A stretch of 26,179 bases of DNA from DATBLE01 sp050258035 (GTDB lineage: Bacteria > Actinomycetota > Thermoleophilia > Gaiellales > Gaiellaceae): positions 1-26,179 of the forward strand of contig JBLMYA010000094.1 of assembly GCA_050258035.1 (NCBI GenBank), read 5' to 3'. Shown in pieces: positions 22,091-26,179 of this stretch (positions are counted from its first letter, which is position 1; every line of letters starts with the position of its first letter). The notes beneath the pieces are model-generated. The model worked only from the letters and a program-made list of their open reading frames with translations. It was not told the origin of the DNA and searched no databases. The position numbers were made by a program, and so were the translations under genes.

Positions 22091-22873
22091 GTGGCCGTAC
22101 AAATCGCTCCGGCGGGCGGGCTGGTCACCACGTCGCGACGCGACCGGTGGTGGGTGCCGCCGCTGGTCACGGGCGCGGGGCTGGCGATCTTCGGTCTCTA
22201 TGCCCTCGTGGTCGTCCTCATCGGCTCGGACTACCTGTACACGGGGGGAGGCGCGCACTACCTCTCGCCGTTCTACTCCCCTGACCTCGAGAGCATCTTC
22301 GGGTTCGACGTGCCGTTCTCCCCGGCGATCCTGGTCGCCTGGGCGCCCCTGGGTCTGCGGGCCACCTGTTACTACTACCGAAAGACCTACTACCGCTCGT
22401 ACTTCCTCGCGCCGCCCGCATGCGCGGTGGCCGGGCCGAGGCGAGGCTCGTACAGCGGCGAGACGAAGGCCCCGCTCGCACTCCAGAGCGCGCACCGCTA
22501 CTTCTTCTACCTCGCGACCGTGGTGCTCGGGTTCCTCTGCTACGACGCGATCCGCGCCTTCTTCTTCCGCGGGTCCGACGGCTCGCTCCACCTCGGAGTG
22601 GGCGTGGGCACGATCGTCCTGGTGGTGAACGTCCTCCTGCTGACGTCCTTCACGTTCGGCTGCAACTCGCTCCGCCACCTGATCGGCGGCCGGCTGGACT
22701 GCTTCACGTGCTCCGCGCGAGCGAGGAGTCGGCACAGGCTCTGGCTCGGCGTCACGGTCCTGAACCTGCGCCACGGGGAGTGGGCCTGGCTGAGTCTCGC
22801 CTGGGTCTGCTTCGCCGACCTCTACATCCGGCTCGCCTCGGCCGGTGTCTTCCACGATCCGAGGATCTTCTAG
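22091..22873 (+). CDS. sdhC: Succinate dehydrogenase membrane anchor (Sdh1-type, five TM)
   Basis: This 260-aa membrane protein has about five helices: near 22-45 (VTGAGLAIFGLYALVVVLIG), 76-96, 136-160 (HRYFFYLATVVLGFLCYDAI), 168-190 and 230-253. One long anchor of this size directly before sdhA and sdhB matches the non-classical actinobacterial arrangement, like the Rv0249c-Rv0247c (Sdh1) set in mycobacteria, rather than separate SdhC and SdhD. Histidines at the helix edges (His136, and His in CNSLRHLIGG and LRHGEW) could bind heme b. It starts at GTG 22091 after a TAGCTT box, and its TAG overlaps the sdhA GTG by one base. The anchor would pass electrons to quinone. Confidence 0.8.
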   Translation: MAVQIAPAGGLVTTSRRDRWWVPPLVTGAGLAIFGLYALVVVLIGSDYLYTGGGAHYLSPFYSPDLESIFGFDVPFSPAILVAWAPLGLRATCYYYRKTYYRSYFLAPPACAVAGPRRGSYSGETKAPLALQSAHRYFFYLATVVLGFLCYDAIRAFFFRGSDGSLHLGVGVGTIVLVVNVLLLTSFTFGCNSLRHLIGGRLDCFTCSARARSRHRLWLGVTVLNLRHGEWAWLSLAWVCFADLYIRLASAGVFHDPRIF

Positions 22874-24612
22874 TGGAGCGCCACGACTACGACGTGCTCG
22901 TGATCGGCGCGGGTGGGGCGGGACTCCGCGCCGCGATCGCCGCCTCCGAGGGCGGAGCCCGCACGGCAGTGGTCTGCAAGTCGCTCCTCGGCAAGGCGCA
23001 CACGGTGATGGCCGAGGGCGGGATCGCCGCCTCGTTCGGAAACGTCGCCCCCGAGGACGACTGGAAGACCCATTTCCAGGACACGATGTTCGGCGGGAAG
23101 TACCTGAACAACTGGACGATGGCGGAACTGCACGCGAAGGAGGCGCCGGACCGGGTGCGCGAGCTCGAGCAGTGGGGTGCGGTCTTCGACCGTACGCCGG
23201 ACCGGAAGATGAACCAGCGGCCGTTCGGCGGGCACACCTTCCCGCGCCTCGTCCACATCGGCGACCGAACCGGCCTCGAACTGCTGCGGACGCTCCAGGA
23301 CAAGGCGGTCCACAGCGACATCGACGTCTACATGGAATACATCGTCACCCGTCTGCTCAAGGACGGCGACCGGGTCGCCGGTGCTTTCGCCTACTGCCGC
23401 CTCGACGGCGCCTACCACGTCTTCTCGGCCAAGGCGGTCGTAATGGCGACCGGCGGCGCGGCCAAGGCCTGGCGCATCAACTCGAACTCGTGGGAGTCGA
23501 CCGGGGACGGTCACGTCCTCGGCTACGAGGCGGGCGCCGACCTCGTCGACATGGAGTTCGTCCAGTTCCACCCGACCGGCATGGTCTGGCCGCCCGGCGT
23601 GGTCGGCCTGCTCGTCACGGAGGCCGTTCGCGGCGAGGGGGGGATCCTCCGCAACAAGGACGGTGAGCGATTCATGGAGCGCTACGACCCCAAGCGGCTC
23701 GAGCTGTCGACGCGCGACGTGGTCGCACGCGCGATCTACACCGAGGTGAAGGAGGGCCGCGGCTCGCCCCACGGCGGCGTGTTCCTCGACGTCTCGCACC
23801 TCCCCGACGCGACGGTCAGGAAGAGGCTTCCGGGCATGTACGCGCAGTTCCTGGAGCTCGCGGGCGTGGACATCACGAAGGAGCCGATGGAGGTGGGGCC
23901 GACCTGCCACTACTTCATGGGCGGCCTCGCCGTCGAGCCGGAGACCGGCTCGACCACGGTGCCCGGGCTCTTCGGCGCCGGCGAGTGCACCGGCGGCATG
24001 AACGGCGCGAACAGGCTCGGCGGCAACTCGCTCTCGGACATCGTCGTCTTCGGCAAGCGCGCGGGTGAGCACGCGTGCGCGGAAGCGGCCTCCGTCCATG
24101 CCTCGAGGCCGTCCGACGACGACGTCGCCGCCGCTGCGGGCGAGATGGACGCCTTCCTCGAAGGGCCGGGCGAGGACCCGTTCGAGATCCAGACCGACCT
24201 GCAACAGACGACGCAGGATCTCGTCGGCATCTTCCGCGATGCCGAAGGGCTGTCGGAAGCGATCGAGAAGCTCGCCGAGTTCGAGCAGCGGGCGGCCCGC
24301 GCGCGCGCGCCGATGCCGGGCAGGAGCTGGAACCCGGGCTGGCACCTCTGCCGCGACCTCCGGAACATGCTCACGGTCGCCGAGGCGGTCGCTCGGGCGG
24401 CTCTGCTCCGCGAGGAGAGCCGCGGTGCGCACAGCCGCATCGACTTCCCGGAGTACGACGACACGTGGGGCGCGCAGAACATCGTCGTGCGCAGGCGCCC
24501 GGACGGCACCATGGAGCTCGAGCCACGCCCCGTCCGCTCGCGCCCGGACCTCACGGCGCTCGTCGAGGAGCGGAAGGCGCAGGAGGCCGGCATCGAGGTG
24601 GTGGCGGAGTGA
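22873..24612 (+). CDS. sdhA: Succinate dehydrogenase flavoprotein subunit (Sdh1-type)
   Basis: This 579-aa FAD-binding catalytic subunit oxidises succinate to fumarate. It has the dinucleotide fold VLVIGAGGAGLRAAIAA at the N terminus, the covalent-FAD histidine region GKAHTVMAEGGIAASFGN, the active-site motif QFHPTGMVWPPGVVGLLVTEAVRGEGG, the capping-domain Arg in ELSTRDVVARAIYTE, and MGGLAVEP with GLFGAGECTGGMNGANRLGGNSLSD near the C terminus. KAHTVMAEGG differs from the RSHTAAAQGG of classical SdhA and fits the Sdh1 branch. It starts at GTG 22873, overlapping the anchor stop, and is followed 4 nt after its stop by sdhB. A second, more canonical flavoprotein gene starts at 25392. Confidence 0.93.
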   Translation: MERHDYDVLVIGAGGAGLRAAIAASEGGARTAVVCKSLLGKAHTVMAEGGIAASFGNVAPEDDWKTHFQDTMFGGKYLNNWTMAELHAKEAPDRVRELEQWGAVFDRTPDRKMNQRPFGGHTFPRLVHIGDRTGLELLRTLQDKAVHSDIDVYMEYIVTRLLKDGDRVAGAFAYCRLDGAYHVFSAKAVVMATGGAAKAWRINSNSWESTGDGHVLGYEAGADLVDMEFVQFHPTGMVWPPGVVGLLVTEAVRGEGGILRNKDGERFMERYDPKRLELSTRDVVARAIYTEVKEGRGSPHGGVFLDVSHLPDATVRKRLPGMYAQFLELAGVDITKEPMEVGPTCHYFMGGLAVEPETGSTTVPGLFGAGECTGGMNGANRLGGNSLSDIVVFGKRAGEHACAEAASVHASRPSDDDVAAAAGEMDAFLEGPGEDPFEIQTDLQQTTQDLVGIFRDAEGLSEAIEKLAEFEQRAARARAPMPGRSWNPGWHLCRDLRNMLTVAEAVARAALLREESRGAHSRIDFPEYDDTWGAQNIVVRRRPDGTMELEPRPVRSRPDLTALVEERKAQEAGIEVVAE

Positions 24613-24616
24613 CCCC

Positions 24617-25381
24617 GTGTTCGAATCGGCGACGCGGTGGCGCGGCGTGAGCGCCCGGGTGTTCAGCATCTGGCGCGGCGACTCGAGCGGCGGGGGCTTC
24701 GAGCAGTACGAGCTCTCCGAGGGGACGGGGATGGTCGTCCTGGACGCCGTCCTCGAGATCCAGCGGACCCAGGCCAAGGATCTCGCAGTGCGCTGGAACT
24801 GCAAGGCCGCACACTGCGGCTGCTGCTCCGCCGAGGTCAACGGGAGACCGAGGCTGATGTGCAAGACGCGGGTCGACTCCCTGCCGGAGGGCGAGCCGAT
24901 CACCGTCGAGCCGATGCGGACGTTCCCGATCGTCCGCGACCTCGTCACCGACGTCTCCTGGAACTACGAGGTCAACAGGCGCATCCCGCCCTTCACTCCG
25001 AAGCGGGACGCCGATTGGTCGATCGGCCAGGAGGACGTCGACCGGATGGGCGAGTTTCGCAAGTGCATCGAATGCTTCCTGTGCCAGGACGTCTGCCACG
25101 TGCTCCGTGATCACGATCTGAAGTCACGGTACTTCGGGCCTCGCTTCATGATCAGGCTCGCCAGTCTGGAGATGCACCCCCTCGACGATCTCGACCGGAT
25201 GGAGCTCGTCACCGCCGAGGGCGGCCTCGCCCTCTGCAACATCACGAAGTGCTGCGGCGACGTCTGCCCGCAGGACATCCACATCACGGACAACGCGATC
25301 ATCCCGCTGAAGGAACGCGCGGCCGACCGGCGCGATCCGGTCGTGCGGTTCGTCGGAAGGCTCACCCGCCGAGTTCGATAG
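24617..25381 (+). CDS. sdhB: Succinate dehydrogenase iron-sulfur subunit (Sdh1-type)
   Basis: This 254-aa electron-transfer subunit has the [2Fe-2S] motif CKAAHCGCCSAEVNGRPRLMC, the [4Fe-4S] motif CIECFLCQDVC, and the further cluster ligands in CNITKCCGDVCPQDI. RWNCKAAHCGCC differs from the RxSCREGICGSC of classical enzymes and fits the Sdh1 branch. The start is GTG 24617, 8 nt after GGAG near the sdhA stop, so it is part of the sdhCAB operon. Its TAG stop (25379-25381) doubles as the first three bases of the -10 hexamer of the next gene. Confidence 0.92.
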   Translation: MFESATRWRGVSARVFSIWRGDSSGGGFEQYELSEGTGMVVLDAVLEIQRTQAKDLAVRWNCKAAHCGCCSAEVNGRPRLMCKTRVDSLPEGEPITVEPMRTFPIVRDLVTDVSWNYEVNRRIPPFTPKRDADWSIGQEDVDRMGEFRKCIECFLCQDVCHVLRDHDLKSRYFGPRFMIRLASLEMHPLDDLDRMELVTAEGGLALCNITKCCGDVCPQDIHITDNAIIPLKERAADRRDPVVRFVGRLTRRVR

Positions 25382-25384
25382 CGT
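25379..25384 (+). promoter_or_regulatory. -10 box TAGCGT for the second flavoprotein gene, overlapping a stop codon
   Basis: TAGCGT begins with the sdhB stop codon and ends 7 nt before GTG 25392. It suggests the second flavoprotein is transcribed independently. Confidence 0.45.
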
Positions 25385-25391
25385 CCGAGCT

Positions 25392-26179
25392 GTGGAGGCC
25401 AAGCACGACGTCCTCGTCGTCGGCGCCGGGCTAGCCGGCATGCGCGCTGCGGTCGAGGCATTCGACATCGGTGCGGACGTCGGCGTCATCTCGAAGATCC
25501 ATCCAGTGCGCAGCCACTCGGCTGCAGCCGAGGGCGGGATCAACGCCGCGCTCGGAAACGCATCAGAGGACAGCCCCGAAGAGCACGCATTCGACACCGT
25601 CAAGGGGTCGGACTACCTGGGCGACCAGGACGCGATCGAGGTCCTCTGCAACGAGGCTCCGGGCGACGTCTACCAGCTCGAGAACTGGGGCGCCGTCTTC
25701 TCGCGGACGCCGGATGGCAAGATCGCGCAGCGGCCGTTCGGCGCCGCAGGCGAGCCGCGCACCGCATACGCCGCGGACATCACCGGCCACGTCCTCGTGG
25801 GGGTGATGTACGAGCAGATGATGAAGCGCGATGTCCGCGTCTACGAGGAGTGGTTCGCGTGGAAGCTCGTCGTCGACGACGGCCGCTGCCAGGGCGTGAT
25901 CTGCTGGGACCTGCTCAACGGCGGCGTGAAGACGATCGGCGCCAAGACCGTGATCCTCTGCACGGGCGGCGCGGGACGCCTGTACGTCGGCACCACCAAT
26001 GCGTATTCCTGCACCGGCGACGGGATGGCGATCGCCCTGCGTGCCGGTGTGCCGCTGAAGGACATGGAGATGATGCAGTTCCATCCGACGACGCTCGCGC
26101 CGTCCGGCGTGCTGATCACGGAGGGGTGCCGCGGCGAGGGCGCGTACCTGCTCAACTCGGAAGGCGAGCGGTTCCTGAA
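25392..26179 (+). CDS. Second SdhA/FrdA flavoprotein, 3'-truncated by the window end
   Basis: The first 262 residues are present. They include VLVVGAGLAGMRAAVEA (FAD fold), the covalent-FAD histidine in HPVRSHSAAAEGGINAALGN, SDYLGDQDAIEVLCNEAP, WGAVFSRTPDGKIAQRPFG, and MMQFHPTTLAPSGVLITEGCRGEGAYLLN. This is nearer to canonical SdhA/FrdA (RSHSxAAEGGINAALGN) than to the Sdh1-type subunit just upstream. It starts at GTG 25392, 10 nt after the sdhB stop, with a TAGCGT box 7 nt before it and no ribosome binding site. It may begin a second succinate dehydrogenase or fumarate reductase set to the right of the window, or share the upstream anchor and iron-sulfur subunits. Confidence 0.9.
   Translation, partial: MEAKHDVLVVGAGLAGMRAAVEAFDIGADVGVISKIHPVRSHSAAAEGGINAALGNASEDSPEEHAFDTVKGSDYLGDQDAIEVLCNEAPGDVYQLENWGAVFSRTPDGKIAQRPFGAAGEPRTAYAADITGHVLVGVMYEQMMKRDVRVYEEWFAWKLVVDDGRCQGVICWDLLNGGVKTIGAKTVILCTGGAGRLYVGTTNAYSCTGDGMAIALRAGVPLKDMEMMQFHPTTLAPSGVLITEGCRGEGAYLLNSEGERFL

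Noticed and set aside
22218..24948. Long minus-strand open frames antisense to the sdh genes
   Set aside because: They lack any recognisable domain and are mirror frames of well-supported sdhC and sdhA.

Overview
The window is a gene-dense piece of a very GC-rich actinobacterial chromosome. High GC, GTG/TTG starts, 1-4 nt start/stop overlaps, a mycobacterial Sdh1-type succinate dehydrogenase, an AccA3-type carboxylase and many apparently leaderless genes fit the Actinobacteria. A Thermoleophilia-like lineage (Gaiellales/Solirubrobacterales) is my best guess, from memory of protein style only.

Layout. 1-82: 3' remnant of an IS256-type transposase (minus). 155-697: pgsA (minus), divergent from 726-2525 biotin carboxylase/BCCP (accA3-like), which overlaps a sucrase/ferredoxin-like [2Fe-2S] protein. 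6454-3335 (minus): a four-gene unit of ABC ATPase, ABC-2 permease, a 62-aa Asp/Gly/Thr-repeat peptide and a JmjC/cupin oxygenase. This is the most interesting part of the window and may be a peptide-modification-and-export system. 6491-10079: DUF1028-TPR protein, sucC, a methyltransferase, sucD. 10347-13848: a class I/II aminotransferase converging on a LapA-like protein, then a 61-aa Cys-rich protein, a Lon-type PDZ protease and an SDR on the minus strand. 13892-17580: mdh and icd (minus) divergent from citrate synthase plus a HEAT-repeat protein. 17577-19923 (minus): two tandem Xer-like tyrosine recombinases and a secreted nuclease, with two identical palindromic sites between nuclease and recombinases. 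20004-26179: DUF3237-like protein, ATP-type pckA, an Sdh1-type sdhC-sdhA-sdhB set, and a second, canonical SdhA/FrdA flavoprotein cut by the window end.

Function. Much of the window is central carbon metabolism: citrate synthase, isocitrate dehydrogenase, malate dehydrogenase, succinyl-CoA synthetase, succinate dehydrogenase and PEP carboxykinase lie within about 19 kb, separated by unrelated genes. Aconitase, fumarase and 2-oxoglutarate dehydrogenase are absent from the window.

Regulation. Nearly every gene that heads a transcription unit has a TAnnnT hexamer ending 6-10 nt before an ATG/GTG start and no ribosome binding site, which predicts systematic leaderless transcription. In four cases the TAG stop codon of the upstream gene is also the first three bases of that hexamer. 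Internal operon genes instead use overlaps or Shine-Dalgarno sequences. No tRNA, rRNA, CRISPR array or origin was seen, and there is no gene-free stretch above 300 bases (the longest is 10080-10346).
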